A DNA stretch of 64,000 bases from Corynebacterium deserti GIMN1.010 (GTDB lineage Bacteria; Actinomycetota; Actinomycetes; Mycobacteriales; Mycobacteriaceae), in assembly GCF_001277995.1 (NCBI RefSeq), contig NZ_CP009220.1:1550001-1614000 (forward strand). The letters run 5' to 3'. This document shows positions 24,435 to 30,575 of this stretch, piece after piece. Made by a program: the position numbers and the translations under genes. The notes under the pieces were generated by a model that worked only from the letters and a program-made list of their open reading frames with translations, had not been told where the DNA came from and made no database searches. Positions within the stretch are counted from its first letter, which is position 1. The number at the start of each line of letters is the position of its first letter.

Positions 24435-24747
24435 CGATGCTCACACCTCCGTCCGGAAGCAGGTGGACTTCTTGGCCTTGGCGGATGACGGTCACGTCGC
24501 CTGGTTGGTAGTTCATTTTGACCAGCCAGCCACTGGCGCGTGACAGCTGTGGGTTCCTGTGAATCCACTCGTGGCAGATATGGCACACGTCGAGCAGGTT
24601 TTCGACCAGGTGCTCACGACCAGAAATCTTCCGGTGATGCTTATGCTCACCCCTGGTGGTGCAGCCAATAGCGATAAGACCGACCTCGCAGTGGCCTTCG
24701 GAGCGCTCTGAGACGATGTCACGAATCTTCTTTGGGATATCACTCAT
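24406..24747 (-). CDS. HNH endonuclease-like protein
   Basis: A 113-residue protein from ATG 24747 (MSDIPKKIRDIVSERS), overlapping the upstream TGA (ATGA). It has Cys20 and Cys29, the HNH first half EHKHHRK (36-40) and Asn50 followed by LLDVCHICHEWIHRNP (Cys55, Cys58, His63). These give both the metal-finger cysteines and the His-Asn-His core. In an early operon such proteins can be homing, resolvase-like or host-DNA-degrading; it is distinct from the HNH fusion next to the terminase. Confidence 0.75.
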   Translation of the reverse strand: MSDIPKKIRDIVSERSEGHCEVGLIAIGCTTRGEHKHHRKISGREHLVENLLDVCHICHEWIHRNPQLSRASGWLVKMNYQPGDVTVIRQGQEVHLLPDGGVSIVGQEELFTT

Positions 24748-25142
24748 GGCAATCCCCTTCCTGCCAGTGGGTATGCAGTACGTAGACCAGCGGCCTGTGT
24801 CTGCAAAGCGGATAACTTGTTTTGCAGCTGAACCATGAGATCTCTCGCATACCAATAAGCGACCTCTGCTTGGTCACGCTCATTGTGGGCAGGATCAGTG
24901 TCAATCACCGTCTGCGCATCAGCGTCCTTGATGGACAAGCCATTTGAGCGGTGCTGCATGTAGACCATCGCCTTCTCACGCTTGAGAAGCCGTTCGCAAT
25001 CCTTCAGAATCCGGTTACGCTCGCGGACAATCTCCACACCACGCTCCAAGCGCTCGGTGGTCTCGCGGATCTGCCTCTCCACCTCCACAGGTGTCAAAGG
25101 TTGATCGCCGAGAATCACCTCACCAAAAATGTGCGCCACCAT
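24744..25142 (-). CDS. Coiled-coil hypothetical protein
   Basis: A 132-residue protein. After a short N-terminal segment it has a long charged helix (RQIRETTERLERGVEIVRER, LLKREKAMVYM) and a second helix (AEVAYWYARDLMVQLQNKL). It resembles small actinophage recombination or replication accessory proteins, but no family is certain. It is connected to the HNH gene by ATGA. Confidence 0.5.
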   Translation of the reverse strand: MVAHIFGEVILGDQPLTPVEVERQIRETTERLERGVEIVRERNRILKDCERLLKREKAMVYMQHRSNGLSIKDADAQTVIDTDPAHNERDQAEVAYWYARDLMVQLQNKLSALQTQAAGLRTAYPLAGRGLP

Positions 25143-25145
25143 GCA

Positions 25146-25346
25146 TCACTCCTCGACAATGTTGTCGAGTGCAATATCAGTCAGTGCAATAGCAACCTCA
25201 GAATCGTAATCATGCGAAAGGAAAAACTCATACGCAGTCTTAACCTCCTCCAAAGACTTACGCAGAGCCTCCGCCTCTCGTGCCTCCTGCGCTTCCATGT
25301 CCGCTTTAATCCGAGGTTTGAGCGCATACAGATCACTGGGGTTCAT
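25146..25346 (-). CDS. Small helical acidic protein
   Basis: A 66-residue protein from ATG 25346 (MNPSDLYALKPRIKADM), whose start overlaps the stop of the small membrane protein gene (ATGA); this decides against the in-frame ATG 12 nt earlier. It is mostly helical and Glu/Ala-rich. No function assigned. Confidence 0.5.
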   Translation of the reverse strand: MNPSDLYALKPRIKADMEAQEAREAEALRKSLEEVKTAYEFFLSHDYDSEVAIALTDIALDNIVEE

Positions 25347-25483
25347 GACAACATCCATCCAATCGGGAACGCCAACAACGCCACCGTGAACACGATGACG
25401 CCGAAGGGAATAAGAATTAAAAAAAGAGTCTCGATGTCATCATCGAAAGCCTCAAAACGATCAGGCCGGCCATCTCTACTCAT
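25343..25483 (-). CDS. Small single-span membrane protein, 46 residues
   Basis: MSRDGRPDRFEAFDDDIETL is followed by a hydrophobic span (FLILIPFGVIVFTVALLAFP) and a short tail. It is joined to both neighbours by ATGA overlaps. One transmembrane helix with an acidic cytoplasmic N-terminus is predicted. Function unknown; the next gene upstream also encodes a small membrane protein, so the two may act together. Confidence 0.6.
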   Translation of the reverse strand: MSRDGRPDRFEAFDDDIETLFLILIPFGVIVFTVALLAFPIGWMLS

Positions 25484-25671
25484 AGAGCACCAACCATCGC
25501 ACTCCACAGCAAGCCGGTACCGACCACCACACCAAAAGAGATAGCCACCAGGGTTTCTCCAGCGCGGTTGTACTTGTCCCGTGCACGCTGCAACTCATCG
25601 TCAGCCGACGTTTGCGGCTTGGTATCCATGACTCCGACCATCACTGCGAGATCATCAATGGGAAAACTCAT
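25480..25671 (-). CDS. Small membrane protein, 63 residues
   Basis: Starts at ATG 25671 (MSFPIDDLAVMVGVMD), overlapping the upstream TGA. A charged helix (DDELQRARDKYNRAGET) is followed by a C-terminal hydrophobic span (LVAISFGVVVGTGLLWSAMV). It is linked to the 46-residue membrane protein by ATGA. No function assigned. Confidence 0.55.
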   Translation of the reverse strand: MSFPIDDLAVMVGVMDTKPQTSADDELQRARDKYNRAGETLVAISFGVVVGTGLLWSAMVGAL

Positions 25672-25952
25672 CGTGGGTTCTTCCTTCCCGTATGCGTAGA
25701 TAAAAAGCCTTGAATCTTTGGTTCGCATTCATCACAAAAGCCCAACCGCGATAGTGTCTTCTGCTTCCTTTTGCAGCCGTGGTATTCGCACATCTTCTCC
25801 TCTGAACTCCGCACAGCCACAAGCTTGCGGAAACGACCAACCGCATTGATATGCTCAGCAGCTTCACGCCACGACGAATGGAACTGACGAAGCCCCTTGG
25901 ACTCACTCATCCACATTCCGCCGACTGGCTTAATCTGAGGTGCGCTAACCAT
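25668..25952 (-). CDS. Small protein with four-cysteine motif
   Basis: A 94-residue protein from ATG 25952 (GGAAGG upstream). The C-terminal part holds CEYHGCKRKQ and LGFCDECEPK, a CxxxxC-CxxC set that may bind zinc. The N-terminal part has WREAAEHINAVGRFRKLVAV. It is an early operon member of unknown function. Confidence 0.5.
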   Translation of the reverse strand: MVSAPQIKPVGGMWMSESKGLRQFHSSWREAAEHINAVGRFRKLVAVRSSEEKMCEYHGCKRKQKTLSRLGFCDECEPKIQGFLSTHTGRKNPR

Positions 25953-26100
25953 CTTTCTTTCCTTCCCCGGTGCGAACCTCATAGATCTGAACCAGCTCGT
26001 CGAGGTTGCGGATAATGATCGTGATCAGATACTTTTCACGATCATTCCAGCCATTCCACCTGCACACTTTCAACAGCGTGGACTTAGTATTCTTCAGCAT
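25945..26100 (-). CDS. Small hypothetical protein, 51 residues
   Basis: MLKNTKSTLLKVCRWNGWND at the start, then YLITIIIRNLDELVQIYEV. Its TAG overlaps the start of the next gene by 8 nt and it starts 9 nt after the HTH gene stop. The frame fills this gap exactly. Function unknown. Confidence 0.5.
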   Translation of the reverse strand: MLKNTKSTLLKVCRWNGWNDREKYLITIIIRNLDELVQIYEVRTGEGKKDG

Positions 26101-26108
26101 GGTGGGGA

Positions 26109-26297
26109 TCACGCTGCCTCCTCAATCCCCAGATGGCGATCAATATCAATCTTCACGAAGCGAACGGCTTCACCAGCTCGATGCCACCTAAACGGAGGCT
26201 CCAAAGCACCCGCATATGCGTGCTTCAACAGCGTGGACTTCGCATATCCAAGAAGCTCAGCAGCTTCCCCAGCGCTATAAGTCAATTGCCTAGACAC
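26109..26297 (-). CDS. Excisionase-like HTH protein
   Basis: A 62-residue single winged-helix domain, LTYSAGEAAELLGYAKSTLLKHAY then FRWHRAGEAVRFVKIDIDRHLG, of the MerR/excisionase (HTH_17) type. Such proteins act as recombination directionality factors or small repressors. It lies near the start of the early operon, where the phage would need an excisionase at induction, but far from the integrase. Overlaps the upstream gene by 8 nt. Confidence 0.65.
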   Translation of the reverse strand: MSRQLTYSAGEAAELLGYAKSTLLKHAYAGALEPPFRWHRAGEAVRFVKIDIDRHLGIEEAA

Positions 26298-26550
26298 TGG
26301 CCCTTACCTCCTTGATCTCATTAAAAGGAACAAGCTCGATGGTTTCCCGGCGCAAGTCGGTGTTCCATACCTTCGCCAACGCATAAGGCGTTTCGCCTTC
26401 GCCAACACCGACAAGCTTCGCTGGCTCCTGCTCTCCCCAGAGCTCAAGCTCAACCGCACCCGCGGCAAGCAACCCAAGAAGCAACTGTGGCGTGATTCGT
26501 GACTTTTTCACGGTGGACTCTCCTGATGGTGGAAGGCTGATAGAATTCAT
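26290..26550 (-). CDS. Hypothetical early protein, 86 residues
   Basis: Starts at ATG 26550 (MNSISLPPSGESTVKKSR) with AAAGGAAA upstream. It contains LLLGLLAAGAVELELW and RETIELVPFNEIKEV. It is the first gene after the terminator-like hairpin at 26579, so its expression may depend on readthrough. No family recognised. Confidence 0.5.
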   Translation of the reverse strand: MNSISLPPSGESTVKKSRITPQLLLGLLAAGAVELELWGEQEPAKLVGVGEGETPYALAKVWNTDLRRETIELVPFNEIKEVRASV

Positions 26551-26578
26551 GGTGATTTCCTTTCCTGGAATCAAAAAT

Positions 26579-26607
26579 GCCCGCCACCTGGTCAAGAGGT
26601 GGCGGGC
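26579..26607. terminator. Strong 11-bp hairpin upstream of the main early gene block
   Basis: GCCCGCCACCT / AGGTGGCGGGC, perfect stem with a 7-nt loop. On the minus strand it is followed by ATTTTTG, so it should stop minus-strand transcription arriving from the immunity region before the replication genes. On the + strand no T run follows. Confidence 0.7.
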
Positions 26608-26636
26608 AACTTATTTAAATAACCGTGGAGGATATT

Positions 26637-27311
26637 ATGGAGTGGGCTTCAATTTTCATTTCTGCTAGCGCCTTCCTCACGGCACTTGTAGCTCTCGCAG
26701 TTTCCTATCTTCAACTAAGAGAAGCGCGAACCTCAACAGGTGGACGAGGAATGTACATGTACTTCCGCCCTGTTCAAAGAGATGACGTCAGTCCAGAAGA
26801 GGCTGCACTAATTGACGAATCGCTTTTTGACTTAACAAGTAAAAATCCAGACATCCAAATGACAGCAATACTTCTCGTTGTAGAAGTTCACGGACCGGCG
26901 GCTTTCTATGAAGTAGGTCCACATACATGGGGTGAAGCTGGAATGCCTGACACCCCATTAGCCTTCAAGCCAGTCAAAAAACTAACGTGCGAATCAGGCC
27001 CCACATCATTTGTAGTAATAATCCAAACTGATTTGCTCCCTACAACGAAACTCGGAGTCGTCTGGCTTCAGCCATGGCAACGAGGCCTGGAAACAAGCTC
27101 AATCCGATCAAACTTAAATGGCGACTTAGAAGAATGGGTTTTCTACTCACGATTTCGAAAGATTTTTGCCAAGAAAGGTGTCACTGGGCGCTGGCGCTCG
27201 AAAAAGAACGGACCCATAACTTACGGTCCAATCTCTCAGCCATGGCAACACCCTAGCGCTAAATCAAAAATCCTCTTCAAAAGACGTAGGAATGCTAAAA
27301 CAGATTATTAA
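26637..27311 (+). CDS. N-terminally membrane-anchored protein, possible exclusion factor
   Basis: A 224-residue protein on the opposite strand to its surroundings. GGAGGA lies 4 nt before ATG 26637. Residues about 5-26 (IFISASAFLTALVALAVSYL) form one membrane span, followed by a short QLREART linker and a soluble beta-rich domain (YMYFRPVQRDD, TAILLVVEVHG, SFVVIIQTDLL, FYSRFRKIFA). No family recognised. Low GC and orientation suggest a gene expressed from the prophage, for instance in superinfection exclusion. Confidence 0.6.
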   Translation: MEWASIFISASAFLTALVALAVSYLQLREARTSTGGRGMYMYFRPVQRDDVSPEEAALIDESLFDLTSKNPDIQMTAILLVVEVHGPAAFYEVGPHTWGEAGMPDTPLAFKPVKKLTCESGPTSFVVIIQTDLLPTTKLGVVWLQPWQRGLETSSIRSNLNGDLEEWVFYSRFRKIFAKKGVTGRWRSKKNGPITYGPISQPWQHPSAKSKILFKRRRNAKTDY

Positions 27312-27493
27312 AGCAGCAATTGAGCAAATAATCGAAGCAATTGACAACACAAGTGAAGCTGCAACCAACATGTATCCTCCTCTCATATTTATCTTTGTTG
27401 GGCGCAGCCGTACCAGCAGGACAAGCTGGAAACATGAGCCCCGCCAGGTGGGTACGGCTTAACAGTCATGCGTGAACCGTTTTTAACGCCTCG
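27312..27493. other. Non-coding spacer around a structured element
   Basis: No gene. It contains the 54-nt inverted-repeat element described separately (27406-27459). The rest is AT-rich with no promoter or terminator that I can support. Confidence 0.5.
27406..27459. ncRNA. Possible three-way-junction RNA element
   Basis: A perfect 9-bp closing stem AGCCGTACC / GGTACGGCT encloses two further helices: CCAGC-7 nt-GCTGG and CCC-8 nt-GGG, separated by AAACATGAG (+ strand reading; the closing stem shares two C with the first inner helix). It lies 34 nt beyond the 3' end of the tRNA-Arg on that strand. No T tract follows on either strand. A structured RNA or processing signal is possible; the family is unknown. 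Confidence 0.35.
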
Positions 27494-27566
27494 TGCCTGC
27501 AGCTGGATTCGAACCAGCGGCCTAAGGATTAGAAGTCCTTTGCTCTGTCCGCTGAGCTATGCAGGC
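27494..27566 (-). tRNA. tRNA-Arg (anticodon TCT)
   Basis: A 73-nt cloverleaf: acceptor GCCTGCA / TGCAGGC with discriminator A, D stem GCTC / GAGC, anticodon stem AAGGA / TCCTT around loop CTTCTAA (anticodon TCT, reads AGA), variable AGGCC, T stem GCTGG / CCAGC with TTCGAAT. CCA is not encoded. It is in the phage early region on the coding strand of the early operon, so it is probably phage cargo supplementing a rare host codon. Confidence 0.93.
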
Positions 27567-27816
27567 TACTGTCGTCGTCTTTCCGCATCATCGTCACAGT
27601 GACGACATGCCCCCAAAGGGGATACGATGCGGGGCTCCCCTGCCCGGCTCGCCACCGGGTGGTACTCCACGACGAAAAAGTGTTTCAATGTTGAGTTCTC
27701 ATACATCACGTACCCGGCGCGACCCCACACCCTGTTTTGGGTGGTCGCTAGTCCCAGGGACTGAGTGCCCGTGAGGAGGCTTGCACTCCTCTGCCTACTG
27801 GTCGGGCTGCTGTTTG
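27567..27816. other. 250-bp non-coding region rich in hairpins
   Basis: Between the tRNA and the next gene. It has TCGTCACAGTGACGA (27591-27605, palindrome), CCCCAAAGGGG, a CACCC/GGGTG stem within an outer GCGAC/GTCGC pair near 27717-27747, AGTCCC/GGGACT, and GAGGAG-7 nt-CTCCTC at about 27773-27791. No reading frame looks coding. The several hairpins suggest a processed leader or non-coding RNA upstream of the tRNA. Confidence 0.4.
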
Positions 27817-28092
27817 TTAGTGGTATCCGTCGAGGATTGCTCGCATTTCGTTGACTGCGTGTTCGAGTGCGAGGAAGTCTTGTCCGGAGAAGTCGTATGG
27901 TCCGAGTTCGAGGGTGATGCCGGATGCTGCGCTGGTGGTGATGCGCATTGGTAGGCGTGCCCAGGAGTCGTTATTTGGGGTGTGGGGTTCTGGGATTCCG
28001 AGTTCCTGGATGACTTCGCGTGAGCCTTCGCGGTCGATGTCGTATCGGTCTGCGTCGTGTAGCGGGAACGGTGAGGAAACGTCATGCAGCAT
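27817..28092 (-). CDS. Hypothetical protein following the antirepressor
   Basis: A 91-residue protein from ATG 28092 (MLHDVSSPFPLHDADRY), overlapping the antirepressor end by 11 nt. It has a DIDREGSREVIQELG helix, ARLPMRITTSAASGITLELG strands and FLALEHAVNEMRAILDGY helix. No family recognised; probably translated together with the antirepressor. Confidence 0.5.
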   Translation of the reverse strand: MLHDVSSPFPLHDADRYDIDREGSREVIQELGIPEPHTPNNDSWARLPMRITTSAASGITLELGPYDFSGQDFLALEHAVNEMRAILDGYH

Positions 28093-28924
28093 TTCGGCCC
28101 CCAACCTCAAGCTCAGGCTGGTCCGCCCGCAGCCACTTACCAACAGCACGTTTAATAGCAGCAGCGCCAGCCGGAGTGATCTTTAGCGTGTGGTCAACCT
28201 CGCCACGGAAACGCGGAGCATCATGATTCTGCCTACGAATGAAATACGGCTTCTTGTCCGCATACTCCGAGTACCGGTACTGAGGAATAACCTCCCCAGT
28301 CTTTTGTGATCGGCGCGATGAGCTCTCCTTGTAGATCCAGCCCTTCTCAATCAAAAGATTGCGGAGTGCCTTCTCCCCCATCTCCAAAGTGGATGCCACC
28401 GTGCGGAAGCTCAGCTGATCGGATTCAGCAACATAGGTGTCGTGATAGGTGACCTTCGGGGCTGCAACTTCCAGCTGCGTAGCCTGTGCCTGGACGGTGG
28501 TTTCAAGTTCCTGCATCATGGACTGCGCTTCAATCAGGGCTTTCGCCATGAGCTGCTTACCAGAAAGTGCTGGTGTGGAAAGCTGCTTTTCCATCTCCAC
28601 GAAAGCCCGGATGAGATTCTTTTTGAAGTCCAGAACAATCTCGTTGTTTCGGAACAGCGTCATGGCGAACATTGCTTGTTCACGGTTTAAGATTGCGATT
28701 TCTCGGGACTGCATTCCACCAGCCGTGTTAAAGGGTTGATTCTTAAAATCGACCCTTCCGAAGGTTTCAAAATCGGTGAGGTACTTCCGCACCAGTCGGA
28801 TTACATTGCGGTGCTCGTTGTCAGTTCCGACTGCAATGATGTGACTGTCGGTGACGAGTGAACCATCTTGGGCGGTATTGACCAGGGCGGGTTGTATACT
28901 GGAGGTGGTAGCGGTGAGGGACAT
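28082..28924 (-). CDS. Phage antirepressor, Rha + KilAC type
   Basis: A 280-residue protein from ATG 28924 (AGGAG 8 nt upstream; ATG 28930 is too close to it). The N-terminal 110 residues match Rha-type regulators: SLVTDSHIIAVGTDNEHRNV, FKNQPFNTAGG, REIAILNREQAMFAMTLFRN. A coiled coil follows, then the KilAC/ANT domain (SFRTVASTLEMGEKALRNLL, EKGWIYK, PQYRYSEYADKKPYFI, LKITPAGAAAIKRAVGK). Such proteins relieve repression or change host regulation when the lytic cycle begins. It stands early in the minus-strand operon. Confidence 0.85.
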   Translation of the reverse strand: MSLTATTSSIQPALVNTAQDGSLVTDSHIIAVGTDNEHRNVIRLVRKYLTDFETFGRVDFKNQPFNTAGGMQSREIAILNREQAMFAMTLFRNNEIVLDFKKNLIRAFVEMEKQLSTPALSGKQLMAKALIEAQSMMQELETTVQAQATQLEVAAPKVTYHDTYVAESDQLSFRTVASTLEMGEKALRNLLIEKGWIYKESSSRRSQKTGEVIPQYRYSEYADKKPYFIRRQNHDAPRFRGEVDHTLKITPAGAAAIKRAVGKWLRADQPELEVGGRNAA

Positions 28925-28955
28925 TCTCATCGCTCCTTTCTTTTAAGGGGTAAAA

Positions 28956-29594
28956 GTGGATTGGGAAACAATCAACTGGGGAGTGGCGACTGACGCCGGT
29001 GCGTTATTGATCGGACTCGGCGGCTTCATCTACGCTGGCTTGGCTCACAAGCGAGCTAAGGAAGCCAACATGCTCGCGAAGGACGCGGTGGTCGCCGCGA
29101 AAAAAGCGAACCTCATTGCAGAGCAAGCCAACGATCTGGCTGGAGACTCGAATACGATCTCGCAACGGGCGCTCGACATCAGTGCGGAGAGCGTCGAATA
29201 CGAGTTCACTCTCAATGTCGATGAACAACGGGGGGCCATCATCGTCAATCACAATCCCCTGCCCGTATCCGACGTTTCCGTCTTCGTCCTTTCGGAAGGC
29301 CGAGCAGTGGCGAACATTGAAGGTGAAAGCGCCGAGCCCTTCGGCGAAATTGCGCTCAGCCTCACGAGCCTTATTGACGAGACAATCGAACGTGCCAAGA
29401 AGATGAACTTCAGAATTGTCAGTGAAGGGCCCTACGGGGACAGCAAGCGGAGTGGTCGCCACCCAGTAACCTGCACCGTGACCGCTACCGTTGGATACCG
29501 AACCCAGTCCGGAAAGCAGCTGAGCACCAAGCTTGATGACACATTCGGCGTAGTCGAGGACAGTCACGGACAAATTAGGTTCTTCAAGTCGTGA
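28956..29594 (+). CDS. N-terminally anchored coiled-coil protein
   Basis: A 212-residue protein, divergent from the antirepressor. It starts at GTG 28956 with AAGGGG upstream. Residues about 12-30 (TDAGALLIGLGGFIYAGLA) are a membrane span, followed by a long Ala/Lys/Glu helix (AKEANMLAKDAVVAAKKANL) and a beta-sandwich-like domain (VEYEFTLNVDEQRGAIIVN, VSDVSVFVLSEGRAVAN, VTCTVTATVGYRTQ). Function unknown. It shares the one-anchor design with the genes at 26637 and 29632. Confidence 0.6.
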   Translation: MDWETINWGVATDAGALLIGLGGFIYAGLAHKRAKEANMLAKDAVVAAKKANLIAEQANDLAGDSNTISQRALDISAESVEYEFTLNVDEQRGAIIVNHNPLPVSDVSVFVLSEGRAVANIEGESAEPFGEIALSLTSLIDETIERAKKMNFRIVSEGPYGDSKRSGRHPVTCTVTATVGYRTQSGKQLSTKLDDTFGVVEDSHGQIRFFKS

Positions 29595-29631
29595 GGGCAT
29601 TTCGAAGCTTCCTTTCATTTAGTATGTGAAT

Positions 29632-30099
29632 ATGGATCTGGGGACGGTTTCGTCATGGGTTGCTGCTGCGATTTCGTTCGCCTCGGCGGGAGGGGCAGTG
29701 CTGTGGTCCTGGTGGAACCGCCCGAAAGTGGACTGGTTATTTACCGGGAAAATCGCCAATCCCTCACAAGACCGTCAGCAGCTTGTTATTCGCGGGGATT
29801 GTGGAAACTTCGGCGATGGAAACGCTCACCGAGTAAGCGTTTGGATCCAGCGGTCTTCCAAAGTCGAATCGGAGCGGATAGCCACCGCCCCACTGCTCCG
29901 ACCAGGGGAAGCCGTCTCTTTCGAGACCACGATGCATATAGCCGGTCTGGATCGGGCCTCGGTTTTTGTGCGCTGGACTCCGGCACCAATACGTCGCCGC
30001 AACGAGCGCACATCCGAGAGCTACTCAACTCGGGATGTTTTTGAACTAAGTCCTCTAGTCGTTGAGGCCGACCAGAAATACCGCAGTAGCCAGGATTGA
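29632..30099 (+). CDS. N-terminally anchored small protein
   Basis: A 155-residue protein. No ribosome site precedes the ATG, but TAGTAT lies about 6 nt upstream, so a leaderless transcript is likely. Residues about 6-26 (SSWVAAAISFASAGGAVLWSW) form a membrane span; the rest is an immunoglobulin-like beta domain (LVIRGDCGNFGDGNAHRVSV, LRPGEAVSFETTMHIAG, ASVFVRWTP). No family recognised. It is encoded on the + strand inside the minus-strand early region, next to a protein of the same design. Confidence 0.55.
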   Translation: MDLGTVSSWVAAAISFASAGGAVLWSWWNRPKVDWLFTGKIANPSQDRQQLVIRGDCGNFGDGNAHRVSVWIQRSSKVESERIATAPLLRPGEAVSFETTMHIAGLDRASVFVRWTPAPIRRRNERTSESYSTRDVFELSPLVVEADQKYRSSQD

Positions 30100-30179
30100 A
30101 ATCGCAACCCCACTGACATTGGCCACCCAGATTTTTCACCTGACGATTCATCCCAAGACCTCCTTTCATTTATGTGGGG

Positions 30180-30428
30180 TTAAGCGGCTTCGCTTTCTTC
30201 TGCTGGGTCGAACCAAGCACTTATGTAGTACTCGTCACCCTGCAATGCGCTCAGCCGTGTGGCGAGTCGTTCGGATACTTCTGCACCGGAGCGAAGCAAG
30301 GGCAGATGTTCAGGCCTCACTCCGACGTACAGCGCAAGCTGTTGATCTGAAGTGAAGTTCCTTGATCGTGCGATTGCATCGAGTGCTCCAGGTCGGAAGC
30401 GATAAGTGCGTGGTTGCACGTCAATCAA
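30180..30428 (-). CDS. Cro-like early regulator (putative)
   Basis: An 82-residue protein starting at TTG 30428 with AAGGAGG 5 nt upstream. Residues 13-55 (GALDAIARSRNFTSDQQLALYVGVRPEHLP then GAEVSERLATRLSAL) read as a Cro/C1-type helix-turn-helix. It is the first gene of the minus-strand lytic operon and diverges from the repressor gene, the position of cro. It should bind the 20-bp repeats between the two genes. Confidence 0.65.
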   Translation of the reverse strand: MIDVQPRTYRFRPGALDAIARSRNFTSDQQLALYVGVRPEHLPLLRSGAEVSERLATRLSALQGDEYYISAWFDPAEESEAA

Positions 30429-30470
30429 TTTGCCTCCTTAGGTCTCTGTCGTTGCTCTGTCGCATCGACT

Positions 30471-30510
30471 GATCCAAGTATGCATCGCTTGATCCAGTTT
30501 TGCAACTCTT
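30471..30510. promoter_or_regulatory. Tandem 20-bp operator repeats in the immunity region
   Basis: Two adjacent 20-bp units start at 30471 and 30491 and share GATCCA, TGCA and a terminal CTT at the same offsets (15 of 20 identical). They cover the -35 and -10 of the minus-strand promoter, so a protein bound there would block early transcription. They are the best candidates for repressor/Cro binding sites. Confidence 0.6.
30477..30505 (-). promoter_or_regulatory. Early (lytic) promoter
   Basis: Minus strand: TTGCAA at 30505-30500, 17-bp spacer, CATACT at 30482-30477. Transcription would begin near 30470 and give a leader of about 40 nt before TTG 30428. Both hexamers lie within the operator repeats. 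Confidence 0.6.
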
Positions 30511-30539
30511 TTCTTAAAAAAGATTATTCTTACAAAGTA

Positions 30540-30568
30540 TTGCCAGCTCAAACCGCTGATGCTAAAAT
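30540..30568 (+). promoter_or_regulatory. Repressor promoter, leaderless
   Basis: TTGCCA at 30540-30545, 17-bp spacer, TAAAAT at 30563-30568, and ATG of the repressor only 7 nt later. RNA would start at or next to the ATG, so the repressor mRNA has no leader. Confidence 0.7.
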
Positions 30569-30575
30569 AGATCAC

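Noticed and set aside
27494-27566. tRNA-Arg as the attachment site of this prophage
   Set aside because: The integrase is 6.4 kb away and lies next to the ABC-F gene, and I saw no second copy of the tRNA 3' end in the window.
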